16,530 nucleotides of DNA from Kangiellaceae bacterium (GCA_030590405.1 JAUUYO010000038.1:1-16530); one strand, 5' to 3'. Shown: positions 5,417-12,337, numbered from the stretch's first letter. Notes: generated from the letters alone by a model not told the origin. A program made the numbers and translations.

Positions 5417-7447
5417 TTACTGATTGAATAGCTCGATTACTTCCAGGTTTGTTTCAGATTCACGAGGTGCAGAGGTAAAAAATCGCAAAGGATTCGCTTC
5501 AATGGAAAAGTGGGAGGAGGATAATGGAGTAACACTTGTTATTTTTCTGGTTTTAATACTTTGATGTAATAATTCACGTTTGTTGGGACCAATGTAATAA
5601 ACCGAATCATTGATAACCTCTATTTGATTGGGGCTTAGAATATCGCCAACACTGGCACCTGTTGACTCAAAGGCACCATTGGTTGATTTATACAGTAAAT
5701 TATCATCAAATTTTGTAAAATAAAAACAGTTCCCCTGATAACAAGGTTTGACAACATAGCCGTCAGTAAGGGGAGTTGCTGTGAAGTCGTCAAATGATCG
5801 AGATTCAATAAACCATAGATCCTTTTTAAGCAAACTGTAATAGATGCTTTGGTTGTCATTAGAAAAAGCCGGATTTTTATAAATCCTGCCCTTGCTTGAA
5901 GAGAATATCAATTCACCGTTACGACTTATTATATGGAGTTGTGCATTAATAATAAAGGCTATCCGCTCGCCATTACTGCTTATTGCCAAGTCTGTTATTC
6001 TAAAGCTTTCATCAAATTTTGTAAGTTGATTGAGTTCTCCATTTTTTTGCCGCAACCAGATTTGAGTCCGCCCCGTTCTATTTGAGATAAAAGCAATATC
6101 CCCCGAACTTTGTGCATAGACTGGCCGGTAATCGTTAAAGGATGAAGTGATCAGATTTTCACGGTTACCATCTGGAGTAAGTTGAATGATATCTTTAACT
6201 TTACGAGAGCCGCGCATAAAACCAATTTTTTTGTTATTAACGGTAAAAGGATAAGAAATAGGATAGTTGGCCGCAAATAATGATTTTAGTTCGCCGTTTT
6301 CGATATTCAAAAAATTTAACTGGTTACCTGTTTGGATAATTAATTTATTTCCTGCGTCCGTCCAGGCGGCAGTATTTAATAAGTGAGGGACTGATGCTAT
6401 TTTTGTGAAGTCTTTAATTTGTTCATCATATATCCAGACCTCTGTTTTTGAACGACTAATTAATCTGAAAAAAGCGACCTTTTTTGATTCAAAGGATTTA
6501 GTCACGTAATAGTCACCCATGCTAGTGGCTGATGGAGAGGTTATTGGAGTTAGTTTTTTAGTTTCAATATTGTAGGAATAAATTCGGTAGGGGGTGGATC
6601 TTGATTCTATATAAGATAAATATAAATTATTTTTATCTTTCCAGGCGATCGATACTGATAATAGCTCAGCAAAACAATCAAATACCACCTCCGGCTCAGC
6701 CAGTTCCACTCTTTCTCGCTCAACATTGGCGATAATAATTTTACATGTGTCACCATCATGACGATTAAATGCAATCTTTTTACCATCTGGAGAGAAAGTC
6801 GCGTGACTGTCGTCAAACTGACCATCGGTTAGTTGAAAGTAGCGCTCTTGCCCAAGTCGTTTTGAATACAGGTTCCAATATTGGTTTCCGGGTGATTTAT
6901 GGGAAAATACTAATAAGTTGTCATTCACTGTTGCCTGAAATTCCTGGCCCAATAGTGTGGTTTGCATTTCTGGGACAATGACAGGCGTATCGGCTTTAAA
7001 AATAATATAGGTGATTAAAGCCAATATTATGGCAGTTACAGTTGTGGGTAAAAACCTCTTCAACCGCCGAGTGGGCGAAATTTCCTCGATATGAGCGATA
7101 AATCGATAGCCTTTATTGCGTCCTGATTCAATGTATCTACAATCTTCCGATTCGCCTAGTGCTTTTCTTAGATAAGAAACCGTCGTTCGTATGGTGATTT
7201 TTTCAATAAACCGGTTATCCCATACATCTCTTTGCAAGTCTGCATTAGAAAAATAGACGCTGGGGCTACGATATAACTTTTCTAAAAGTTTGGCCTGAAC
7301 ATGACCGATAACCTGAGGAGAGTGATTTTTATTGCAGATTGTTCTTGTTCCTGGGTCATAGATGCAATGTCCAAGAATTAATTTATTGCTTTTTGCCACT
7401 GTTAATCTTCCTGTTGAATCGCGGCATCTAATTAACTTCGCACTCAT
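5417..7447 (-). CDS. CadC/ToxR-like membrane regulator with periplasmic PD40/TolB-like propeller
   Basis: A 676-aa one-component membrane transcription regulator. Residues about 20-118 form an OmpR-type winged helix; I-R-T-T-V-S-Y-L-R-K-A-L (86-97) is the recognition region and SGRNKGYRF the wing. A basic stretch RRLKR is followed by one membrane helix at about 133-150, placing residues 151-676 in the periplasm. That part contains repeated propeller blades, with motifs such as FSPDGKKIAFNR, ISSNGERIAFI and FSNDNQSIYYS. This would be a sensor domain; its ligand is unknown. A Cys pair in CYQGNC could be redox-responsive, which is inference. ATG 7447 is the first start; a leader hairpin precedes it. 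The small secreted-protein gene lies downstream on the same strand, with tandem decamers between that fit a winged-helix operator. Confidence 0.87.
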   Translation of the reverse strand: MSAKLIRCRDSTGRLTVAKSNKLILGHCIYDPGTRTICNKNHSPQVIGHVQAKLLEKLYRSPSVYFSNADLQRDVWDNRFIEKITIRTTVSYLRKALGESEDCRYIESGRNKGYRFIAHIEEISPTRRLKRFLPTTVTAIILALITYIIFKADTPVIVPEMQTTLLGQEFQATVNDNLLVFSHKSPGNQYWNLYSKRLGQERYFQLTDGQFDDSHATFSPDGKKIAFNRHDGDTCKIIIANVERERVELAEPEVVFDCFAELLSVSIAWKDKNNLYLSYIESRSTPYRIYSYNIETKKLTPITSPSATSMGDYYVTKSFESKKVAFFRLISRSKTEVWIYDEQIKDFTKIASVPHLLNTAAWTDAGNKLIIQTGNQLNFLNIENGELKSLFAANYPISYPFTVNNKKIGFMRGSRKVKDIIQLTPDGNRENLITSSFNDYRPVYAQSSGDIAFISNRTGRTQIWLRQKNGELNQLTKFDESFRITDLAISSNGERIAFIINAQLHIISRNGELIFSSSKGRIYKNPAFSNDNQSIYYSLLKKDLWFIESRSFDDFTATPLTDGYVVKPCYQGNCFYFTKFDDNLLYKSTNGAFESTGASVGDILSPNQIEVINDSVYYIGPNKRELLHQSIKTRKITSVTPLSSSHFSIEANPLRFFTSAPRESETNLEVIELFNQ

Positions 7448-7453
7448 TTATTG

Positions 7454-7473
7454 AAGCCTGTTTTTACAGGCTT
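7454..7473 (-). promoter_or_regulatory. Hairpin in the leader of the propeller regulator
   Basis: On the minus strand AAGCCTGT and ACAGGCTT form a perfect 8-bp stem with a 4-nt loop, ending 6 nt before the ATG. It contains the only purine-rich (AGG) Shine-Dalgarno candidate. With the predicted transcription start near 7479 the hairpin makes up most of the leader, so it may limit translation. On the plus strand it is followed by TTATTT but no plus-strand gene precedes it, so a terminator role there seems unlikely. Confidence 0.55.
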
Positions 7474-7485
7474 TTATTTAAATGG

Positions 7486-7514
7486 ATTATCACATGTGCA
7501 AATATTATTGACAA
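7486..7514 (-). promoter_or_regulatory. Predicted sigma70 promoter of the propeller regulator
   Basis: On the minus strand TTGTCA (7514-7509) and GATAAT (7491-7486) are separated by 17 bp, each 5/6 to consensus. Predicted start near 7479, giving a leader of about 32 nt. Confidence 0.55.
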
Positions 7515-7613
7515 TGTAAAATTGACGAGTAGCAGATTTTTCAATAAATTTATTCCAAGCACGGTTTTAGCCGAATAAACAAGGGTTTATATCTGGAGGG
7601 AATTTGCTGGAAA

Positions 7614-7666
7614 CTGAATAGTCTACCTTAACCAGGATGATCGCTTAAAAAGCTCTAACTATTCAG
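7614..7666. repeat. 9-bp perfect inverted repeat between higA and the propeller regulator
   Basis: CTGAATAGT at 7614-7622 and its exact complement ACTATTCAG at 7658-7666 are separated by 35 nt. A second potential hairpin, CCTC-N7-GAGG, follows at 7667-7681. No ORF of note occurs on either strand here. A structured transcript end or a small RNA is possible; chance is not excluded. Confidence 0.35.
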
Positions 7667-7689
7667 CCTCCTATTAAGAGGATCAAGTG

Positions 7690-7710
7690 TGACTGTTCAA
7701 ATAACAGTCA
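7690..7710 (-). terminator. Stem-loop at the higA stop codon
   Basis: TGACTGTT at 7690-7697 and AACAGTCA at 7703-7710 form a perfect 8-bp stem with a 5-nt loop, overlapping the higA TGA. No T run follows on the minus strand, so it is a weak terminator or an mRNA 3'-end protecting structure. Confidence 0.35.
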
Positions 7711-8115
7711 GTCATCAATAAAGGTGCTAGGAGAAACATTAAATCGTTTAGCTAAAGCGCGTACATGGCGTAGCGTTAGTGAACGTTTGCCATTTAATAT
7801 TTCAGACACAACACCTTGGCTACCAATTTCTTTCAAGTTCGATTGTTGTATTTGATGCAGCTTGATTAAGTAACGTAAAGCATCTAATCCAGTTCCTTTT
7901 AATTCATTGGTAACCTTTCCTTCATATTGCTTTGCTGCATTTGACATGGCATTTATTAACCCCGTTAAAGGACCATTTCCTCGATTACCAAACAACATCA
8001 TAGCTTGTTCAAAATTAGCTAGTAATAAGTCATAATCTTCAGCTGTTTGTGGGGTGGTAATCATAGGCGCAACCATATCCCAATGTTCTACTGCTTTTTC
8101 TAATGTGGTTTCCAT
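7708..8115 (-). CDS. higA: HigA-type antitoxin, XRE-family HTH
   Basis: Antitoxin that should bind and neutralise the adjacent HigB toxin and repress their shared promoter. At 135 aa it matches E. coli HigA (138) in size and layout. There is an N-terminal helical toxin-binding part (METTLEKAVEHW onward), then an XRE helix-turn-helix in the last 45 residues: L-K-E-I-G-S-Q-G-V-V-S-E-I-L-N-G-K-R with LTLRHVRALAKRF and the terminal SPSTFIDD. The frame is open upstream to 8175, but that extension lies inside the toxin gene. ATG 8115 has AGGAG, overlapping the toxin stop, 7 nt upstream. The gap to the toxin is 10 nt, indicating a bicistronic toxin-first operon as in higBA loci. Confidence 0.9.
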   Translation of the reverse strand: METTLEKAVEHWDMVAPMITTPQTAEDYDLLLANFEQAMMLFGNRGNGPLTGLINAMSNAAKQYEGKVTNELKGTGLDALRYLIKLHQIQQSNLKEIGSQGVVSEILNGKRSLTLRHVRALAKRFNVSPSTFIDD

Positions 8116-8125
8116 TACTGCACTC

Positions 8126-8389
8126 CTAAATTCGGCCTGGCTGTATTTTTTCAATATATGCGACCTGGGTTTCAAAATTAATTAACGTATAAATGAGTAG
8201 TGTCGTACCGGGCACTCTAAATTCAAATCGCTGTTCAAAACTATACAGCTCTCCAAATGATGCCTTTAAATCACTTTCAGATAGGAACTGGCTTTGTCTT
8301 ATGACCTGGTACCAGCCAAGTAATGTTTCAGTGGCTGAGGGATATAATACTTGTGCTTCTTCCAATTTGTCTTTAGCGATCACAATCAT
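8126..8389 (-). CDS. higB: HigB-type toxin (mRNA interferase family), short at the C-terminus
   Basis: Predicted ribosome-associated endoribonuclease of the HigB/RelE-like group, toxin of the higBA pair. From ATG 8389 it is 87 aa: MIVIAKDKLEEA, YPSATETLLGWYQ, a spacer, then beta strands around FRVPGTTLLIYTLINFETQVAYI. This order matches the HigB family, whose members run to about 98-104 aa and usually end with a strand plus H-x-E-Y-D. Here the chain stops at EKIQPGRI and the His-Tyr tail is absent. The toxin may therefore be attenuated, or use other catalytic residues. The other two frames through the 3' end do not restore H-x-E-Y-D, so I do not call a simple frameshift. GAGG lies 8 nt before ATG 8389; the TTG at 8413 is a less likely start. 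Confidence 0.85.
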   Translation of the reverse strand: MIVIAKDKLEEAQVLYPSATETLLGWYQVIRQSQFLSESDLKASFGELYSFEQRFEFRVPGTTLLIYTLINFETQVAYIEKIQPGRI

Positions 8390-8419
8390 CAAATATACCT
8401 CAACACTTATCAAAATCAG

Positions 8420-8445
8420 GATTATTGTCTTGAGTTGAAATAATC
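8420..8445. promoter_or_regulatory. Inverted repeat upstream of higBA, candidate HigA operator
   Basis: GATTATT at 8420-8426 and AATAATC at 8439-8445 form a perfect 7-bp inverted repeat around 12 nt, starting 31 bp upstream of the toxin ATG. HigA proteins autoregulate through palindromes over their promoters. The half-site contains a possible minus-strand -10 (AATAAT); I see no convincing -35. Confidence 0.5.
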
Positions 8446-8681
8446 GCTTAGATATCTCTTTTTGTAATGTTAATTAAGGTTGTTTATGCTTGAATTGTTT
8501 TGCAGAGGCTTTACGCTAGACAATAAGCTGTTCAAGTTAGGCCGTTAACTTCGACGAAGCTTTGCCTGTTTGTTGTGTTTAACTTGTTGATATTGTTTGT
8601 TTTTATTTTGCTTTAACATTAAGCAACATAAAAACATTAGTCGGACGATAAGCAGAGAGGGGGATTTTGGTTATGAGTAAT
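8446..8681. other. Intergenic DNA without recognisable genes
   Basis: AT-rich DNA between the higBA operator and the terminator of the next minus-strand gene. I found no ORF with a credible start and ribosome-binding site on either strand and no tRNA-like fold. A small hairpin CTTC-GAC-GAAG occurs near 8549-8559. Stretches resembling GTTAGGC/GCCT hinted at an integron attC site but do not form a proper one. Confidence 0.4.
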
Positions 8682-8685
8682 AAAA

Positions 8686-8710
8686 AGGTTATTTGTAATT
8701 AGTGTAACCT
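8686..8710 (-). terminator. Probable intrinsic terminator of the 82-aa membrane protein gene
   Basis: On the minus strand AGGTTA (8710-8705) and TAACCT (8691-8686) pair around a 13-nt loop, immediately followed by a T run (TTTTTATTA). It begins 16 nt past the stop codon. The stem is short and AT-rich, so strength is uncertain. Confidence 0.5.
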
Positions 8711-8725
8711 GGCATTTATATAAGG

Positions 8726-8974
8726 TTAACGTGTTGAGGTAATAAACTGTTGAATCGTTATTCCATCAATTCCCGCGCGGATCATGAAATACCCAAATAT
8801 CAATGGAACAACGATATAGGCGATGGTGTGTACAATCGTGCCGGTGGTTACTCCCAATTTTGCTCTCATATATTTAAGTTTTATCAGTTCGCCGGGGGAT
8901 TTGAGGCTAGTCAGCGCGGTATAAAGACCAAAAAATACGATGGCTGTACCAAGAGCGAGAGTTGTGTATTGCAT
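8726..8974 (-). CDS. Small two-helix membrane protein, unknown function
   Basis: An 82-aa protein I cannot assign to a named family. Two membrane segments are evident: about residues 4-22 (TTLALGTAIVFFGLYTALT) and 46-66 (IVHTIAYIVVPLIFGYFMI and neighbours). They are joined by a basic cytoplasmic-looking loop, SPGELIKLKYMRAKLG; the C-terminus DGITIQQFITSTR is short. The helix spacing and the K-x-K-Y-M-R-x-K loop give a definite architecture. CAGG 7 nt before ATG 8974 is a plausible ribosome-binding site, and a terminator follows the stop. It is divergent from feoABC and shares the 388-bp intergenic region with it, so co-regulation by the Fnr/Fur sites is conceivable but unproven. The plus-strand ORF overlapping it is judged a shadow. 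Confidence 0.7.
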   Translation of the reverse strand: MQYTTLALGTAIVFFGLYTALTSLKSPGELIKLKYMRAKLGVTTGTIVHTIAYIVVPLIFGYFMIRAGIDGITIQQFITSTR

Positions 8975-9153
8975 TTATTACCTGGAAATAGTGTTGTGAG
9001 GTGTTTATTATCTCGTTAGTGGTTGCTTTCAGCTACTACTTTCCAAAGAAATTGGAAATAATGTTATCGAAGATGCGCGCAATGAGTAATTGCATCGTTA
9101 AATTAGCTGGCAATGGATAAAATTTGTCGGGATGCCTTTTTTCGATCTAATAA

Positions 9154-9226
9154 TTGATCCAGATCACAATAAGAATGAATATCATCTGCATTTGTAGTTG
9201 AAAATGATTCTCATTTAGACTAGTAT
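9154..9226 (+). promoter_or_regulatory. feoABC promoter with Fnr box and Fur box
   Basis: TTGATCCAGATCAC at 9154-9167 matches 9 of 10 Fnr-box positions. TTGAAA (9198-9203), 17 bp, then TAGTAT (9221-9226) form a core promoter with a start near 9233. That puts the Fnr box at about -72, a class I distance. Between and over the hexamers, 9200-9218 holds a Fur-box-like sequence with core AATGATTCTCATT (13 of 19 to the classical consensus). Activation at low oxygen and repression by Fe-Fur are the expected outcomes, as in E. coli feo. Confidence 0.72.
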
Positions 9227-9281
9227 CTAGCTATAGTCCTCAGGACATCATTTGATTCTTTTATTGAAGCATTTAAAGGGC

Positions 9282-9335
9282 TTATTTTAAAGAGCTTGTT
9301 TTAAGGGGATTGTTTTAAGAGATTGTTTTAAGGGA
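9282..9335 (+). repeat. Four tandem 13-14 bp units in the feo leader
   Basis: Units start at 9282, 9296, 9310 and 9323 with consensus TTGTTTTAAGRGGA; lengths are 14, 14, 13 and 13. A more decayed copy (GCATTTAAAGGG) precedes at 9269-9280. They lie in the predicted 5' leader, between the promoter and the feoA ribosome-binding site (GGAG 5 nt before ATG 9363). Tandem slippage may have created them; several units carry a purine run resembling a Shine-Dalgarno. Confidence 0.7.
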
Positions 9336-9362
9336 TCCGTTGAGCGTTATTGGAGTAAATAT

Positions 9363-9599
9363 ATGACTCATAGTTTGGCAAGTGTTGCGGCTAAACGTAA
9401 AGTAAAAGTGATTAGTTTAGGTGCTGCGGGCAGCGTTTTTAGGCGTAAGCTTTTATCCATGGGGTTAACACCTGGCATCGAAATCAATATACTGCGTAAA
9501 GCACCATTAGGTGGTCCTATGGAGTTAAATCTGAGAGGTTTTTCGCTTAGCTTACGTCGTAATGAAGCGCTCGGTATACAAGTTCAATTACTTAACTAA
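9363..9599 (+). CDS. feoA: FeoA, SH3-like partner of the ferrous iron transporter
   Basis: A 78-aa cytoplasmic SH3-fold protein required for FeoB-dependent Fe(II) uptake, thought to bind and modulate FeoB. The family's hallmark is visible as R-R-K-L-L-S-M-G-L-T-P-G (27-38), followed by I-x-I-L-R-K-A-P-L-G-G-P and a final strand with LSLRRNEALGIQV. Length fits E. coli FeoA (75). GGAG lies 5 nt before ATG 9363. It heads the feoABC operon, 59 bp before the feoB ATG, behind a predicted Fnr/Fur-controlled promoter and repetitive leader. Confidence 0.95.
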   Translation: MTHSLASVAAKRKVKVISLGAAGSVFRRKLLSMGLTPGIEINILRKAPLGGPMELNLRGFSLSLRRNEALGIQVQLLN

Positions 9600-9658
9600 T
9601 ATTTTATCTCATTTTTTGTTTGTCTAGGCCAAATATCAAACCGAGCTGTAATTCATCA

Positions 9659-12040
9659 ATGTCACATACACCCACAATAGCTCTCTGCGGTAATCCTAAC
9701 TGTGGTAAAACGACCGTTTTTAACTTGTTGACAGGTTCTCGACACCAGGTTGGGAATTGGCCTGGTGTGACGGTCGAAAAAAAATACGGTCAGTTAAAGC
9801 TACAATCGTCCGATAATAATCAATCCCAGATAAATGTAGTTGATTTACCTGGTACTTACTCCCTAGATGCAATTGATGAGTCCATCGCATTGGATGAAAA
9901 AATTGCGCGAAACTATATTCTTTCCGATGAACCTGATTTGATTGTCAATATTATTGATGCTTCTAACATAGAAAGGAATCTTTATTTAACCACCCAACTG
10001 TTAGAAATAGGCAAGCCAATGCTTGTATTACTCAATATGATGGACGTGGCCAAGAACAACCGGGTGAGTATCGATATTAAAGCACTGTCAGAATTATTAG
10101 GTTGTCCAATATTTCCGCTGGTAGCCAGTCGCCAAAAGGATGTTTTTGAACTCAATAAAGTCATCGTAGAAAATACAATGAATCCCGTTAGTGATAGCCA
10201 CTTCAAACTTGACTTTGATTCAAATCTACAGAATTTATATCTTTCGATGTTAGCGGTTATTAACAACCAAATCGATGATATACCCGTTCGCCCAGAGTGG
10301 TTAGCTGTCAGGCTTTTAGAAGATCATCGTTATCCTGCCCCAAAGGCAATAGTTCAGCAGGTCACAGAAATCCAACAACAAGTGACTGAAATTTTTGGTG
10401 AAGACATTGATATTATTATCGCAGAAGCGAGATATAATAAAATTCTTCACTGGATTGACAAGAGCGTGCGTAAAGAAGGGCGCTTAACCCGCAGTGTCTC
10501 TTCCAAATTAGATAAGGTCTTTCTAAATAAATATTTAGGTGTACCGCTTTTTCTTTTTATTACTTATTTAATGTTTCTATTCACTATTAATTTTGGTGGC
10601 GCTTTTATTGATTTCTTCGATCAAAGCAGCAAAGCCATTTTAGTGGATGGTGCCTCAATCTGGCTATCGGAGCTTGGACTGGCCGACTGGTTCGTGACGT
10701 TAATTGCCAATGGTATCGGTGGTGGTGTACAAGTTGTTTCAACTTTTATTCCAATTATCGGTAGTCTTTATTTGTTTTTAGCGGTGCTAGAAGATTCTGG
10801 TTATCTGGCTCGCGGAGCTTTTGTTATGGATCGCTTTATGCAAGCGATTGGTTTACCGGGTAAATCTTTTATCCCACTAATGGTTGGCCTGGGATGTACC
10901 GTTCCGGCTATTTATGCTACGCGTTCTTTAGAATACGAAAAAGATCGCATTATGACAGTCATGATGAGTCCTTTTATTTCTTGTGGGGCGAGATTGCCGG
11001 TTTATATTCTTTTTGCTGCGGTGTTTTTTCCTGATAATAAAGGACTATTAATCTTTGCTCTTTATTTAACCGGAATTGTGGTTGCAGTACTAACCGGTTT
11101 GTTATTAAAGAAAACCATATTATCTGGTGAAACCACGCCATTTGTCATGGAATTACCAGCTTATCATATGCCTCAATTGAGAAACGTTTTGTTAAAAACC
11201 TGGGAGAAATTACAATCTTTTATGTTGGGAGCGGGAAAACTCATTGTTATGGTTGTGGTGATACTCAGTTTTTTAAATTCACTGGGAACCGATTTAAGCT
11301 TTGGTAACGAGGACACTGAAAAGTCCGTATTGACTAATATTGGAAAAACTTTAACGCCCGCATTTGCACCCATCGGCATCAAAGAAGATAACTGGCCTGC
11401 AACGGTTGGACTATTCACCGGATTGTTTGCCAAAGAAGTGATTGTTGGGACGATTAACTCTCTCTATTTAAGCCGCTCCGGAGAAGCGCCGGAAGAGCAG
11501 GGATTTGTTTTAGAGGATAGGCTGATTTCGGCCGTACAAACCATTCCAGATAACCTTTCCGATGCTTTGGGCAGTTGGACCGATCCGCTTGGTATGGACG
11601 TCGATATGAGTGATACTCAAGCGATTGCCGATGATCAAGGGGTGAGCTACAGTATTTTTGCAGCAATTCGGCAATCATTCGACGGGACTTTAGGCGCATT
11701 TAGTTACTTACTTTTTATTCTACTCTATTCGCCTTGCGTTTCTGCATTGGGGGCGACTCATAAGGAAACCGGAACCAGGTGGACTTGGTTTTCGATCCTC
11801 TGGACTACTTTTTTAGCCTATAGTTTAGCGACGATTGTTTATCAGACGGGGCAAATCGGAAAATCTCCAGTCTCGGCATTGAGTTGGATAGGTCTTTTTA
11901 TCTTTTTGCATATTGCCAATATTGTTTTTCTTAAATACTGGTCCAGGAAATATCAGTTACAAAATTCACAAGGTTCACAAGGTTCACAAGGTTCACAAGG
12001 TTCACAAGGTTCAGAGCCGCAAGAATTAGCCAATCTGTGA
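9659..12040 (+). CDS. feoB: FeoB ferrous iron transporter with G domain
   Basis: Inner-membrane Fe(II) permease with a cytosolic GTPase domain. From ATG 9659 (793 aa): G1 GNPNCGKTT (11-19), the GNWPGVTVEKK switch region (32-42), G3 DLPG (62-65), G4 NMMD (126-129) and G5 near VASR (155-158). After a helical spacer come the membrane regions with the conserved GLGCTVPA and SPFISCGARLPVY motifs, Cys residues implicated in iron passage. The second half has KEVIVGTINSLY and SPCVSALGATHKETG. The frame is open back to TTG 9620, but that adds residues absent from relatives; neither start has a good Shine-Dalgarno, and coupling to feoA is possible. The C-terminal tail holds five Ser-Gln-Gly repeats encoded by a perfect 9-bp tandem repeat, a non-conserved addition. 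feoC follows after 10 nt. Confidence 0.96.
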   Translation: MSHTPTIALCGNPNCGKTTVFNLLTGSRHQVGNWPGVTVEKKYGQLKLQSSDNNQSQINVVDLPGTYSLDAIDESIALDEKIARNYILSDEPDLIVNIIDASNIERNLYLTTQLLEIGKPMLVLLNMMDVAKNNRVSIDIKALSELLGCPIFPLVASRQKDVFELNKVIVENTMNPVSDSHFKLDFDSNLQNLYLSMLAVINNQIDDIPVRPEWLAVRLLEDHRYPAPKAIVQQVTEIQQQVTEIFGEDIDIIIAEARYNKILHWIDKSVRKEGRLTRSVSSKLDKVFLNKYLGVPLFLFITYLMFLFTINFGGAFIDFFDQSSKAILVDGASIWLSELGLADWFVTLIANGIGGGVQVVSTFIPIIGSLYLFLAVLEDSGYLARGAFVMDRFMQAIGLPGKSFIPLMVGLGCTVPAIYATRSLEYEKDRIMTVMMSPFISCGARLPVYILFAAVFFPDNKGLLIFALYLTGIVVAVLTGLLLKKTILSGETTPFVMELPAYHMPQLRNVLLKTWEKLQSFMLGAGKLIVMVVVILSFLNSLGTDLSFGNEDTEKSVLTNIGKTLTPAFAPIGIKEDNWPATVGLFTGLFAKEVIVGTINSLYLSRSGEAPEEQGFVLEDRLISAVQTIPDNLSDALGSWTDPLGMDVDMSDTQAIADDQGVSYSIFAAIRQSFDGTLGAFSYLLFILLYSPCVSALGATHKETGTRWTWFSILWTTFLAYSLATIVYQTGQIGKSPVSALSWIGLFIFLHIANIVFLKYWSRKYQLQNSQGSQGSQGSQGSQGSEPQELANL
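11965..12009 (+). repeat. Perfect 9-bp tandem repeat, five copies, in the feoB 3' end
   Basis: TTCACAAGG is repeated five times without a mismatch, plus a partial sixth TTCA. Because the unit is 9 bp, copy-number change adds or removes Ser-Gln-Gly without shifting frame. It encodes the cytoplasmic tail after the last predicted membrane helix and is likely length-variable between strains. Confidence 0.95.
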
Positions 12041-12050
12041 GTCATTAGCG

Positions 12051-12311
12051 ATGTTAATAGATATTAAAAAACTATTGATTGAGAGAGAGCAAATGAGCCT
12101 AACTGATCTCGCCCGGCATTTTTATGTGAGCGAATCAATTATGCTAGGGATGCTTTCTCATTGGCAAAAAAAGGGTCGAGTTGAATCATTTGACGCTTCT
12201 GGTGCTTGTGGTACGGGATGCGGTAGCTGCACCGAGTCTGAACAATCAAAGGTTTATTATCGTTGGAAAAAGGTGGCGGAGAAACCAATATTTACCAAGC
12301 GTAGTGAATAG
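12051..12311 (+). CDS. feoC: FeoC-like winged-helix protein with Cys cluster
   Basis: An 86-aa small cytoplasmic protein at the end of the feo operon, 10 nt after feoB. Residues 1-47 form a winged helix (LTDLARHFYVSESIMLGMLSHWQKKG-type), as in FeoC. The wing carries Cys53, Cys57 and Cys60 (C-X3-C-X2-C), the segment that in enterobacterial FeoC coordinates an oxygen-sensitive Fe-S cluster; only three Cys are present here, against four in Klebsiella FeoC as I recall. The terminal VYYRW is also typical. Known FeoC roles include protecting FeoB from proteolysis and possible regulation; DNA binding is unproven. I see no clear intrinsic terminator in the 26 bp before the convergent gene. Confidence 0.88.
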   Translation: MLIDIKKLLIEREQMSLTDLARHFYVSESIMLGMLSHWQKKGRVESFDASGACGTGCGSCTESEQSKVYYRWKKVAEKPIFTKRSE

Positions 12312-12337
12312 TTCTCGGATTGCTTCTCATTTTGATT

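Noticed and set aside
7454..7480. Plus-strand intrinsic terminator made by the 8-bp hairpin and TTATTT
   Set aside because: No plus-strand gene lies upstream to be terminated. The hairpin is better explained as the leader of the minus-strand regulator.
8116..8175. Extended N-terminus for HigA from 8175
   Set aside because: The extension overlaps the toxin reading frame. ATG 8115 has a good AGGAG at 7 nt and gives the normal family length.
8520..8600. Integron attC-like look (GTTAGGC, GCCT and TTGTTGTGTTTAAC pieces) near the higBA cassette-like pair
   Set aside because: The pieces do not form the paired core sites and imperfect hairpin that define attC, and no integrase or second cassette boundary is visible.
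8750..9019. Plus-strand ORF across the 82-aa membrane protein
   Set aside because: Its composition is mixed with no recognisable domain. The antisense frame has two clear membrane helices, a ribosome-binding site and a terminator.
9620..9658. Upstream TTG start for FeoB
   Set aside because: It has no ribosome-binding site and adds residues before the G domain that relatives lack. ATG 9659 places the GTP-binding loop as in other FeoB proteins.
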